A stretch of 61,188 nt of DNA, taken from NCBI GenBank assembly GCA_959600835.1, contig CAUGNQ010000006.1, positions 1-61,188 on the forward strand, read 5' to 3'. A model generated the notes under the pieces. That model saw only the letters and a program-made list of their open reading frames with translations, did not search any database and was not told where the DNA came from. Position 1 is the first letter of the stretch. Each line of letters begins with the position of its first letter. Shown here piece after piece: positions 48,025-56,406 of the stretch. Made by a program: the position numbers and the translations under genes. The DNA comes from an uncultured Collinsella sp. Its GTDB lineage: Bacteria > Actinomycetota > Coriobacteriia > Coriobacteriales > Coriobacteriaceae.

Positions 48025-50325
48025 CTATTTGATCTTGGTCGTGCCCGGCGCCAGATTGGGGTCGGTCTCGTTGGCCTCGGTCTGGAAGTGCTCCGTATAG
48101 ACGTTCTTACCGTCGCGGAACATCTCGTAGTACTGCATCTTGGCGTAATCCTCGCGCGCCTTGGTGGCGGCTGCTGCGGCGGCGTCGTCGCCGGTGACGT
48201 TGGAGGAGAGCGCCCAACGCAGGCTGGCGTCTTCATAGCCGACCGAGTTGATAGCGGGCAGCGACTCGCGCAGCGTCATGTGCGCTTTCTGGTAGTCGGT
48301 CAGCGGGGCGCCGATCAGCTGCATAAGCTGCGTGGACAGGTAGTTGGTGGACAGGTCGTCGACCTCGCTCGTCTGGTCGCAGCCGGCAACGTCGTAGTTG
48401 GCCCAGATGATGTAGTCGGTCTGCCACAGACGTTCCTGGTGGGTGGCGTCGTCCTCGTCGGTAAACCACTTATCGTTGAACTTGGACGGGAAGAACGGCT
48501 GGTGGTCGCCCCAGAACACCACGACCACCTTACGGTCGAGCTTGCTCAGGGCGTTGAGGAAGTAACGCAGCGCCTGGTCGGACTGCTCGATGCACGAGAC
48601 GTACTCGTCGACATCGGAGAGCGTACCGTCCTCGATGGTCTTGGCATCCAGATCGGTCGTGTCGATGTTCAGGTGCATCTGCTTGTCGACCGGCACCAGA
48701 CCCGTATCGTAACCCGAGTGGTTCTGCATGGTCACGTCGAAGATGAACTGCGGATCGGCGTTCTGGTCGAGCAGCTCCAGAATCTTGTCGTAGGTAGCCT
48801 GGTCGGTCACCATGCCGCGCAGGGTGTCGGCTCCCTGGAAGTCGTTGATGGACAGGAACTGGTCAAAGCCAAAGTCCTTGTAGACGTTCTCGCGGTTCCA
48901 GTTGGTCGCGTGGTTGGGGTGCATGGCCGTGGTGGAATATCCGAGCGACTTGAACTGCTCTGCCAGATTCCCGGTCGTTTCCATGTTGTAGATGGTGTAG
49001 GGGTACACACCCGAGCCCAGGTTGGCCATGGAGTTGCCGGTCATAAACTCAAACTCGGTATTGGCGGTGCCGCCGCCGTAGGCGCTCACGTAGAGCTTGC
49101 CGCGGCTGAGGCAGTTGGACAGGCTCTTAAAGTACTGCGGGCCCTCGTAGCCGGCGCGCATATTCTGGTAGATCGACAGATCCGAGAAGGTCTCGTTCAT
49201 GATGGCGATGACCGTGGGCTTCTCGCTGTCGAACTGCTCCTTTGCGGCGGCGCGCTCGTCGCTCTTGGCCGCGTCGGACTTGTCGTAGGCCTTGGCGTAC
49301 TTTTTGAGCGTGGCCTTGGCATCGTCGACGGAGTAGTCGGCGGGTTTGGGCGGCTTGATGGACTGCGCCGCACTAATAAAGGCAGGCAGGTAGCCCTCGC
49401 GCCAGTAGCTCTCGAGCGGGCGCCAGGTGTAGACGGTGATGCCGAGGGTGTTGTAGTAGTCGATAAGCGTGACGTGCGCGGTCACGCCGCCCAGGCACAG
49501 CACGGCGACGAGCAGGTTGGTGAGCAGCATGCGCTTGGCGTTGGCGGCGCCCTTCTGACGGTGCGGTGCCACCAGGCCGGCGTACTCGCATAGCAGCATG
49601 GCGATGGCGGTAAAGCCCATGGACAGCACGCAGAACAGCGAGATCGAGAAGGTGTAGCCGGTGCCGGCGACCGCAGCGGCGGTGGAGATGGCCGAAAGGT
49701 CGCCCGGCTGGATGGGCATGGATTTAAACGTGATGACGAAGAACTCGGCAATGCCCAGGACAAAGAGGGCAAAGGCCAGGACCGCGGGAGCTGCGCCGTG
49801 GCGCTGGAACAGGAAGAACAGGCCGGTCATGAGCACGGTGATGATAGCCCACTCGAGCAGGATGCACAGGGGGTAGACCCAGGTAAAGTCGTGGTTGGAC
49901 GAGACCTCCATGCCCAGCAGCGCAAAGACGCCGGCGAGCAGCAGGCATAAGACGGCGGCGACGAGCGGTTTACCCACAAAGGCGCCGCGCAGGCGGGCGA
50001 ACTTGCCGGTGGGGGCGGGGGCATCGGTAGCGGCGAACGCAAAGACGCGCGGGGCGATGCGGTCGCGGGCGATGCTGGCCCAGGCGCATCCGGTGAGGAT
50101 GGCGTTGGTCAGGATGAGCATCACAAAGGCGAGCGGCTCGTTTTGTGCCACGAGGCCAATGGCGCCCCAAATAGTCAAAAAGAGCTGGAACAGGCCGAAG
50201 GCGACGCTCCACCCAAGAGCGCTTTTGGCAACGGTGCCCGACTGAGCGCGAATGGCCTTGGCCTCGCGCAAAACAAGGTAGACGGTCGCCGCAAGACCGA
50301 CGAGCGAGATGGCGGCTGCGAACAT
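48025..50325 (-). CDS. LTA synthase-family sulfatase-fold phosphotransferase
   Basis: The 766-residue membrane protein has about seven hydrophobic segments in the first 320 residues and then a large extracytoplasmic alkaline-phosphatase/sulfatase-type domain. Family blocks are KPTVIAIMNETFSDLSIY (metal-binding E), YGGGTANTEFEFMTGNSM with the catalytic threonine, TTAMHPNHATNWNR, QNHSGYD and FWGDHQPF with the last metal ligands. Such enzymes move glycerol-phosphate or other phospho-groups from phospholipid to a surface polymer. Whether this one makes lipoteichoic acid or decorates another glycan is not decidable. GAGGAG 7 nt before the ATG at 50325 decides the start over the GTG at 50340. Confidence 0.9.
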   Translation of the reverse strand: MFAAAISLVGLAATVYLVLREAKAIRAQSGTVAKSALGWSVAFGLFQLFLTIWGAIGLVAQNEPLAFVMLILTNAILTGCAWASIARDRIAPRVFAFAATDAPAPTGKFARLRGAFVGKPLVAAVLCLLLAGVFALLGMEVSSNHDFTWVYPLCILLEWAIITVLMTGLFFLFQRHGAAPAVLAFALFVLGIAEFFVITFKSMPIQPGDLSAISTAAAVAGTGYTFSISLFCVLSMGFTAIAMLLCEYAGLVAPHRQKGAANAKRMLLTNLLVAVLCLGGVTAHVTLIDYYNTLGITVYTWRPLESYWREGYLPAFISAAQSIKPPKPADYSVDDAKATLKKYAKAYDKSDAAKSDERAAAKEQFDSEKPTVIAIMNETFSDLSIYQNMRAGYEGPQYFKSLSNCLSRGKLYVSAYGGGTANTEFEFMTGNSMANLGSGVYPYTIYNMETTGNLAEQFKSLGYSTTAMHPNHATNWNRENVYKDFGFDQFLSINDFQGADTLRGMVTDQATYDKILELLDQNADPQFIFDVTMQNHSGYDTGLVPVDKQMHLNIDTTDLDAKTIEDGTLSDVDEYVSCIEQSDQALRYFLNALSKLDRKVVVVFWGDHQPFFPSKFNDKWFTDEDDATHQERLWQTDYIIWANYDVAGCDQTSEVDDLSTNYLSTQLMQLIGAPLTDYQKAHMTLRESLPAINSVGYEDASLRWALSSNVTGDDAAAAAATKAREDYAKMQYYEMFRDGKNVYTEHFQTEANETDPNLAPGTTKIK

Positions 50326-50539
50326 GCTGAGACTCCTCACAAACTTAAAACCTTCGAAAGCGGGGGTTTACCCGATTGTTACCAAGATATGCGCTGCAAT
50401 TGGTGACTGCGCACAACAACCAGCCATATTAACGCGCACGTGTGGCGGTGTGGCGCAATGGAGTGGCGACCTGCGCGATAATGGACGGGAATTACACGGA
50501 AACGTAAAGGCTTCTTAAAGAAATGGCAGGGATGGGGCT

Positions 50540-51412
50540 ATGAGCGAGCAGGTTTGCAAGGCGGACATGGGCGGCGACGGAGCTGCGGTCGTGGATACGT
50601 GCGGCTATCCGGTCGAGACTACGGGCAACACGGTGCTGGACATCTTGGAGCATCGCTCGTCTACGCGTGCCTTCGCGCGTGATGATGACGACCGTCCCGT
50701 GGCGGTGACCGACGAGCAGCGGGCGGCGATTCTACATGCGGCGAGTCGCGCGCCGTCGGCAGGCGCCATGATGATGTATTCCATCATCAGTATTCGCGAG
50801 CAGGCTACGCTCGATCGCTTGGCCGACCTGTGCGACTATCAGCCCATGATCGCCAAGGCGCCCTGGGCACTTATATTTGTGGTCGACTATGCCAAGTGGA
50901 TCGATCTGTTTGAGCGCGTGGGCTGCTTTGAGCCCGAGTTTGTAGAGCGCACGGGCAAGGCGCCCCGCCGTGCACCGGGTCTGGGCGACTTTGCCATCGC
51001 GGCGCAGGATGCCGTGATCGCCGCTCAAAACGCCGTGGTTGCCGCCGAGGCCCTGGGCCTGGGGAGCTGCTATATCGGTGATATCGTCGAGAACGCGGAG
51101 GAAGTTGCCACGCTGCTGGACTTGCCTCCCTATACCATGCCGCTGTCGATGCTCATCATCGGCACGCCCCGTAAGGAGCGTCCGGCGATCGCACATCCCG
51201 TGGTGAACCTGGTGCACGAAGAGCGCTACCGCCGCGCGGACGACGCGACCATGGATGCACAGGTGGCCGAGATGGATGCGATGTTTCGCCCGCATGCCCG
51301 CGAGGTGGGCGAGCGCGTGGCGGATATCTACACCCGCAAACACACCAGTCCCTTTATGGCCGAGATGAGCCGCTCCATGGAGTGGTGGTTCAAAAACTGG
51401 CTCGGAAAATGA
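50540..51412 (+). CDS. nitroreductase-family FMN oxidoreductase, long form
   Basis: The 290-residue protein has the nitroreductase fold: VLDILEHRSSTRAFARDD with FMN-phosphate arginines, ILHAASRAPSAGAMMMYSII, the helix FAIAAQDAVIAAQNAVVAAEALGLGSCYIGDI and MLIIGTPRKERP. An N-terminal extension of about 30 residues and a C-terminal extension of about 60 (ending MEWWFKNWLGK) make it longer than NfsB-type enzymes and closer to NfsA-like flavoproteins. Substrate unknown; the YSIISIREQATLDRLADLCDYQPMI stretch is typical. GGATGGGG precedes the ATG. A REP-like palindrome lies 3 bp after the stop codon. Confidence 0.88.
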   Translation: MSEQVCKADMGGDGAAVVDTCGYPVETTGNTVLDILEHRSSTRAFARDDDDRPVAVTDEQRAAILHAASRAPSAGAMMMYSIISIREQATLDRLADLCDYQPMIAKAPWALIFVVDYAKWIDLFERVGCFEPEFVERTGKAPRRAPGLGDFAIAAQDAVIAAQNAVVAAEALGLGSCYIGDIVENAEEVATLLDLPPYTMPLSMLIIGTPRKERPAIAHPVVNLVHEERYRRADDATMDAQVAEMDAMFRPHAREVGERVADIYTRKHTSPFMAEMSRSMEWWFKNWLGK

Positions 51413-51415
51413 CAG

Positions 51416-51446
51416 ATGTGGTAAAGGGACAGTCCCTTTACCACAT
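51416..51446. repeat. REP-like palindrome, perfect 15-bp arms
   Basis: ATGTGGTAAAGGGAC-A-GTCCCTTTACCACAT has a single central base. It shares ATGTG and AAGGGACAGTCCC with the palindrome at 31943. It lies 3 bp after a stop codon and could also end the transcript. Confidence 0.9.
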
Positions 51447-51571
51447 TCCATATCGCCGCAGTAGCCTAAAGACTTTATAAATCTTTATTTAGCTGGGAAG
51501 ACGGTGTCATTTAAACATGAGCCGATTGCCTATAATCCCTTCGAACATTAAAGTTGGGAGGAAACCGGCTT

Positions 51572-53599
51572 ATGGAACAAAAGGCCAAGGAGGCAGCCTC
51601 GCACGCTGCGATTCCTGTGAGCATCTCGGCGATGCTCGTCACGCTGGGCGTGGTGTATGGCGATATCGGCACCAGCCCTATGTATGTAACCAAGGCGCTC
51701 GTTGCCGGCAACGGCGGCATCGGAAGCGTCACGGAGGAGTTCGTGCTTGGCGCGCTCTCCCTTGTCGTGTGGACGGTCACGCTGCTAACGACCGTCAAGT
51801 ACGTGTTGATCTCGCTGCGCGCCGACAATCACGGCGAGGGCGGTATCTTTGCCCTGTACAGCCTGGTCAAGCGTTGCGGCAAGTGGCTCATCATCCCCGC
51901 CATGCTGGGCGGCGCCGCACTGCTCGCCGATGGCATCCTCACGCCCGCCGTTACCGTGACTACGGCTATCGAGGGCCTGCGCACCATTCCGGCAGTCCAT
52001 GCTGTGTTGGGCGACGATCAGAGCCGCGTCGTGGCCATCACGCTTGCCATTATCATTGTGCTCTTCTTGGTGCAGCGCATCGGCACGGCCAAGATCGGCC
52101 GTGCCTTTGGCCCCATCATGACGCTGTGGTTTCTGTTCCTGGGCGGTACGGGTCTGTTCTTTGTCTTCCAGCACCCCGCGGTGCTGCTGTGCCTCAACCC
52201 GCTGCGCGGCATCGGCTTTCTGCTGAGCCCCAACAACCATGCGGGCATCATGATTCTGGGCAGCTGCTTCCTTGCCACCACCGGTGCCGAGGCGCTCTAT
52301 TCCGACATGGGCCACGTGGGCCGCGGCAACATCTACGCAACCTGGCCGTTCGTTAAGTGCTGCTTGCTGCTGTCCTATATGGGCCAGGGCGCTTGGCTTA
52401 TGAACAACGCTGCCAACCCCGAGCTCATGGGTATTGCCGACCTCAACCCCTTCTACCAGATGCTCACCCCGGGCCTGCGTCCCTTTGCCGTCGGCCTTTC
52501 CACCGTCGCGGCCATCATTGCCTCGCAGGCGCTCATCACCGGCGCATTCTCGTTGGTGTCCGAGGCTAGTCGCCTGGACCTCATGCCGCACATGCAGGTC
52601 TTCTATCCTGCCGAGACCAAGGGCCAGCTCTATATTCCCATGGTCAACAACGTCATGCTTGTGGGCTGCGTCATCGTGGTGCTGCTGTTCCAGAGCTCGG
52701 CGCACATGGAGGCCGCCTACGGCTTGGCGATCACCCTGACCATGATGTGCACGACGCTGCTGCTCTTCTTCTACTTGCATGTTGATCGCGGCCTTAAGGT
52801 CGCCCCGTATATCTTCGTTGCGTTCTTCCTCATGCTCGAGGGCTTCTTCTTTGTGAGCTCGCTTACCAAGTTCTTCCACGGTGGCTATTTCACCATTCTG
52901 ATGGCCATGCTCATCATGGGCATCATGGTGTGCTGGTACAACGGCACGGCGGTCGAGCAGCGTCAGTTTACGCTGTTGCCGCTGCGAAGCTATCTGCCGC
53001 AGCTCAAGCGCCTGCGCGACGACGACCGTTACGAGCGCCTGAGCGACAACATCGTGTATCTGACCAAGGACACCCATACCGACTACATCGACCGCGACAT
53101 CGTCTACTCGATTCTGGACAAGCATCCCAAGCGCGCCCGCGCCTGGTGGTTTGTGAATGTCGAGACCATGGACGAACCGCACACCTTTGCCTATTCGGTC
53201 GAGACGTTCGGCACCGACTACGTGTTCCGCGTGCATCTGTACCTGGGCTACAAGGTTAACCAGCGCGTGAACGCCTACCTGCGCCAGGTTGTTCAGGATC
53301 TGGCCGCCACGGGCGAGCTGCCGCCGCAGACGCATGACTACTCGGTCTACAAGGATCCGGGCAACATCGGCACGTTCAAGTTCGTCATGATTCGCAAGCT
53401 TCTGGCGCCCGAGAGTGACGTGGAGCCGAGTGAGCGTACGGCCATCACGCTCAAGTACATCATCCGCCGCTTTGCCGGTACGCCGGCGCGCTGGTATGGC
53501 TTGGAGAACTCCAACGTGAGCTTTGAGTATGTGCCGCTGTTCACCAAGTTCAAGGCTGTGAACAAGATGCAGCGTCTGGCCCCCAACGAGCGCCCGTAG
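51572..53599 (+). CDS. kup: KUP-family potassium uptake protein
   Basis: Kup imports K+ with protons. The 675-residue protein has twelve predicted membrane helices in the first 440 residues, starting VTLGVVYGDIGTSPMYV, the family signature. It continues with LRADNHGEGGIFALYSL, ADGILTPAVTVTTAIEGL, ATTGAEALYSDMGHVG and NPFYQMLTP. The C-terminal cytoplasmic domain (about 450-675) has the typical RDIVYSILDKHPKRARAWWFVNVE and RFAGTPARWYGLENSNV. GGGAGG 8 nt upstream supports the ATG at 51572. The following KdpDE-like genes suggest control by potassium or turgor; no c-di-AMP riboswitch fits in the 125-bp leader. Confidence 0.96.
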   Translation: MEQKAKEAASHAAIPVSISAMLVTLGVVYGDIGTSPMYVTKALVAGNGGIGSVTEEFVLGALSLVVWTVTLLTTVKYVLISLRADNHGEGGIFALYSLVKRCGKWLIIPAMLGGAALLADGILTPAVTVTTAIEGLRTIPAVHAVLGDDQSRVVAITLAIIIVLFLVQRIGTAKIGRAFGPIMTLWFLFLGGTGLFFVFQHPAVLLCLNPLRGIGFLLSPNNHAGIMILGSCFLATTGAEALYSDMGHVGRGNIYATWPFVKCCLLLSYMGQGAWLMNNAANPELMGIADLNPFYQMLTPGLRPFAVGLSTVAAIIASQALITGAFSLVSEASRLDLMPHMQVFYPAETKGQLYIPMVNNVMLVGCVIVVLLFQSSAHMEAAYGLAITLTMMCTTLLLFFYLHVDRGLKVAPYIFVAFFLMLEGFFFVSSLTKFFHGGYFTILMAMLIMGIMVCWYNGTAVEQRQFTLLPLRSYLPQLKRLRDDDRYERLSDNIVYLTKDTHTDYIDRDIVYSILDKHPKRARAWWFVNVETMDEPHTFAYSVETFGTDYVFRVHLYLGYKVNQRVNAYLRQVVQDLAATGELPPQTHDYSVYKDPGNIGTFKFVMIRKLLAPESDVEPSERTAITLKYIIRRFAGTPARWYGLENSNVSFEYVPLFTKFKAVNKMQRLAPNERP

Positions 53600-53630
53600 G
53601 CGCCGACAGGTTGCATGGAGTTGGTTTTCG

Positions 53631-53855
53631 ATGGACAAGATTGAGGCCGGGGAGGCAAACATGGATACAAAGGTGCTCGATGGCCGCGAGGCGGTGGTCG
53701 AAATGGTGCGTGAGGCGCGCGCCGACGCCGCCGAAGATCGGTTCTTTACGAATCGCGCCAACATGGACATGGCCGACCGCGTGATCTCGATCGTGGCGCT
53801 GGTATTTGGAGTGGTGTGCGTGTGTGCCCTGCTCGCGCACGTGCTGTTTGTCTAG
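53631..53855 (+). CDS. small single-pass membrane protein
   Basis: The 74-residue protein has a charged N-terminal half (GREAVVEMVREARADAAEDRFFTNRANMDMADR) and one C-terminal helix (VISIVALVFGVVCVCALLAHVLFV). It is tail-anchored by design and lies 31 bp after kup, so it may be a small partner of the potassium transporter, though nothing proves it. The start is ATG 53631 with TTTTCG upstream; the in-frame ATG at 53661 has GGGGAGG 6 nt upstream and is the better supported start, giving 64 residues. Confidence 0.6.
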   Translation: MDKIEAGEANMDTKVLDGREAVVEMVREARADAAEDRFFTNRANMDMADRVISIVALVFGVVCVCALLAHVLFV

Positions 53856-53901
53856 CGGCTGCCGGTCGTAGAAGGCTTTACACTTAGAACCACCACGAGG
53901 G

Positions 53902-53942
53902 AAAACCACCACAAAGGTGCCTGTCCCTTTGTGGTGGTTTTT
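53902..53942. repeat. REP-like palindrome, CCACCAC type
   Basis: AAAACCACCACAAAGG pairs with CCTTTGTGGTGGTTTT around TGCCTGTC. It is followed by T-rich sequence and could terminate kup. A partial extra arm (ACCACCACGAGGG, 53889-53901) precedes it. The opposite-oriented relative is at 20128-20160. Confidence 0.85.
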
Positions 53943-53968
53943 GTTTTTGAGAGAGGGGCGGGTCGCTG

Positions 53969-55594
53969 ATGGACGTCCGTACGGACGGCGATATTGCCGA
54001 TAGCTTTTGGTGGCGGCGCACATCGCTGACGCGCCGCACTCCTCTGAATGACGCCTGCGTATCGGCGGGGCTGCTGGTCGCAGCGACGATTGTGGGCGCG
54101 CTGCTCGACCATCCGGGTCTCGCGCCGAGCATCATGATCGTCTATGTGTTCGCCGTTCAGCTGTGCGCGTTCTTTACCTGGAGTCGCCTGTATTGCTTGC
54201 TGAGCTCGGCTGCCGCCGTGGCGCTCTACAACTTCTTGTTTGTCGACCCGCGCTACTCGCTGTCGCTTATCGACCGCGTCTATCCCGGCATGTTCTTCAT
54301 CATGTTCGTGGTCTCGCTTGTGTCGAGCTCGATTGCGTTGGCCCTGCGCCGCGCCTTGGCGCAGGCTGCCGCCAGCGACCGTCGCACGCATATGGTGCTC
54401 GAGACTAACCGCATGCTGCAGCGGTGCGCCGACCAGCAGCAAATTATCCATGCCATGGCAACGCAGCTGGCGCGTCTTTCGGGCTGTCCGGTCGTGTGGT
54501 ACAGCGCCGACGCCGACGATGATGACCTGCTGCCGCGTGCGACATACACGGCCGTGGGCGATGCCGCGCCGGTGCACGAGCTGGCGCCGCAGATGCCGCC
54601 GCGGCTCTCGGCGTCCGCCTATGTGGGAACGCCGCTCGATGCCACCTATGGCGGCTCGGCGTTTTATGGCATCTACCTGACGGTCCGTACGGGTGACGGC
54701 TTCGTGCGCTCGGGCGACCCCGCCTCGGTGGTGGGCGTGCTGGCTATCGTTGCCGAGCCCGACGTGCTGACGCACGAGGAGCGGACACTTGCCGATGCCA
54801 TCGTGAGCGAAGGCGAGCTGGCACTCGATCGCGCCCGCGCCATGGAGGCCCGCGAGGAGGCGGCGGTGCTCGCCAAAAACGAGCAGCTGCGCGCCAACCT
54901 GCTGCGCTCCATCTCGCACGACCTGCGCACGCCGCTCACCAGTATTTCGGGCAATGCCGATGTGCTGCTCGACCAGGGCTCGACCGGCACCGCCGTGCTC
55001 GATAGCCAGACGCGCCGCGGCATGCTTCTGTCCATTCGCTCGGATGCGCAATGGCTCAACGCCACCGTCGAGAACCTGCTCGCCATCACCAAGCTCGAGG
55101 GCGGCGGTATGCGCCTGTCGACCACGCTCGAGCTCATGGACGATATCGTTGAGGAGGCGCTGCGCCACGTGAACCCTGCCGTGCGCGAGCACGACCTTAA
55201 GGTGGTGGCGTGCGATGAGCCGGCGCTCGTCAACGTCGACGCGCGCCTGATGGTGCAGCTGGTGGTCAATCTGGTGAACAACGCCATCGCCTATACGCCT
55301 GCGGGCTCGCATATCGTAATCTCGATTGGCGTCCATGATGGATGCGTGGCGTGCTCGGTTGCTGATGATGGCCCGGGCATTGCGCCCGAGGACCGCGAGC
55401 GAATCTTTGAGTCGTTCTACACCGCCAACCATGGCCTGGCCGACAGCTGCCGCAGTGTGGGCTTGGGGCTTTCGCTCTGCCGCTCCATTGCGCTGGCACA
55501 TGGCGGTAGCATAGAGGTTACCGCGGCGGACCCTCACGGTTCGGTCTTTACGATTGAGCTTCCCGCCGCCGACGTTTCGTTTGATAAGGAGTAG
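53969..55594 (+). CDS. KdpD-like sensor histidine kinase lacking the N-terminal KdpD domains
   Basis: The 541-residue membrane kinase has four hydrophobic segments (about 27-130) of the DUF4118 type (FAVQLCAFFTWSRLYCLLSSAAAVALYNFLFVDPRYSL), a GAF-like region (about 145-300) and a kinase core. The phospho-accepting histidine is H317 in SISHDLRTPLT; N-box NLVNNAIAYTP, G1 DDGPGIAPEDR and GLGLSLCRSIA follow. KdpD of E. coli begins with a 350-residue KdpD plus USP region that is absent here. It overlaps nothing and is 4 bp from the response regulator. With no kdpFABC present, kup upstream is the likely target. Confidence 0.9.
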   Translation: MDVRTDGDIADSFWWRRTSLTRRTPLNDACVSAGLLVAATIVGALLDHPGLAPSIMIVYVFAVQLCAFFTWSRLYCLLSSAAAVALYNFLFVDPRYSLSLIDRVYPGMFFIMFVVSLVSSSIALALRRALAQAAASDRRTHMVLETNRMLQRCADQQQIIHAMATQLARLSGCPVVWYSADADDDDLLPRATYTAVGDAAPVHELAPQMPPRLSASAYVGTPLDATYGGSAFYGIYLTVRTGDGFVRSGDPASVVGVLAIVAEPDVLTHEERTLADAIVSEGELALDRARAMEAREEAAVLAKNEQLRANLLRSISHDLRTPLTSISGNADVLLDQGSTGTAVLDSQTRRGMLLSIRSDAQWLNATVENLLAITKLEGGGMRLSTTLELMDDIVEEALRHVNPAVREHDLKVVACDEPALVNVDARLMVQLVVNLVNNAIAYTPAGSHIVISIGVHDGCVACSVADDGPGIAPEDRERIFESFYTANHGLADSCRSVGLGLSLCRSIALAHGGSIEVTAADPHGSVFTIELPAADVSFDKE

Positions 55595-55598
55595 CGCT

Positions 55599-56312
55599 GT
55601 GCCGAACTCTGCCGTGAAACCGCTCATCTTGGTCGTTGAGGACGATCCCGCCGTCCGCAACCTTATCGTCGCCGCGCTCGAGGCGCACGGTTTGCGCCAT
55701 ATGGCCGTGGAGACCGCCCATGCCGCCATCGCCGCCGCCTCGTCGCAGGCGCCGAGCATTGTGCTGCTCGACCTGGGCCTGCCCGATATGGACGGCGTCA
55801 AGGTGGTGGAGTCGGTGCGCGCGTGGTCGGGCATGCCGATTATCGTGGTCTCGGCGCGCAGCGAGGATGCGGACAAGATTCGTGCGCTCGATGCCGGCGC
55901 CGACGACTATCTGACCAAGCCGTTTTCGGTCGAGGAGCTGCTCGCGCGCATCCGCACGACGCTCAGACGCCTTTCGTATGCGCAGACGGGCGGCGTTGCC
56001 TCCGAGGGCTCGTTCGATACCGGCGAGTTGCATATCGATTTTGATGCCGGCATCGCCACGATGGATGGCGAGGAGCTGCATCTGACGCCGATCGAGTATA
56101 AGTTGCTCTGCTTGCTGGCGCACAACGCCGACAAGGTGCTGACGCACCAGTTTATCCTGCACGAGATTTGGGGCACGGCAACCAAGAGCGACCTGGCGAG
56201 CCTGCGTGTCTTTATGGGCACGTTGCGTAAGAAGATCGAGTCCGACCCCGCGCATCCGCGTTACATCCAAACCCATGTAGGCATTGGCTACCGCCTAGTC
56301 ACCCAAGGCTAG
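55599..56312 (+). CDS. KdpE-like response regulator (OmpR family)
   Basis: The 237-residue protein has a receiver domain (LVVEDDPAVRN, phospho-acceptor D58 in VLLDLGLPDMDG, VVSARSEDADKI, the conserved lysine in DDYLTKPFSVEEL). The winged-helix DNA-binding domain comes after it (LTPIEYKLLCLLAHNADKVLTHQFILHEIWG...LRVFMGTLRKKIE...RYIQTHVGIGYRL). This is the KdpE pattern. The start is the GTG at 55599, with AAGGAG 7 nt upstream, 4 bp after the kinase stop codon; the frame opens earlier inside the kinase gene without a ribosome site. Confidence 0.95.
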   Translation: MPNSAVKPLILVVEDDPAVRNLIVAALEAHGLRHMAVETAHAAIAAASSQAPSIVLLDLGLPDMDGVKVVESVRAWSGMPIIVVSARSEDADKIRALDAGADDYLTKPFSVEELLARIRTTLRRLSYAQTGGVASEGSFDTGELHIDFDAGIATMDGEELHLTPIEYKLLCLLAHNADKVLTHQFILHEIWGTATKSDLASLRVFMGTLRKKIESDPAHPRYIQTHVGIGYRLVTQG

Positions 56313-56336
56313 ATCGCCAACCACCATCCCAATATG

Positions 56337-56403
56337 AGTTGCGGTGAAATACGGTCTAAATTTGCCTAATTCCAGGCAAAACAGTCCGTATTCCACCGCA
56401 ACT
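56337..56403. terminator. nested hairpin terminator between convergent genes
   Basis: AGTTGCGGTGAAATACGG pairs with CCGTATTCCACCGCAACT (one mismatch). Inside the 31-nt loop TTTGCCT and AGGCAAA form a second stem. It is placed between the response regulator and the convergent methyltransferase gene, ends 3 bp from the latter's stop codon and is followed by TTGTTAT. Confidence 0.75.
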
Positions 56404-56406
56404 TTG

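Noticed and set aside
47601..48032. 143-codon frame between the flavodoxin and LTA-synthase-like genes
   Set aside because: It crosses a terminator, a second hairpin and one arm and the loop of the giant hairpin, has no ribosome site, and shows no coherent protein features.
51447..51571. c-di-AMP (ydaO-type) riboswitch before kup
   Set aside because: Only about 125 bp are available and the conserved ydaO-type core sequences are not seen.
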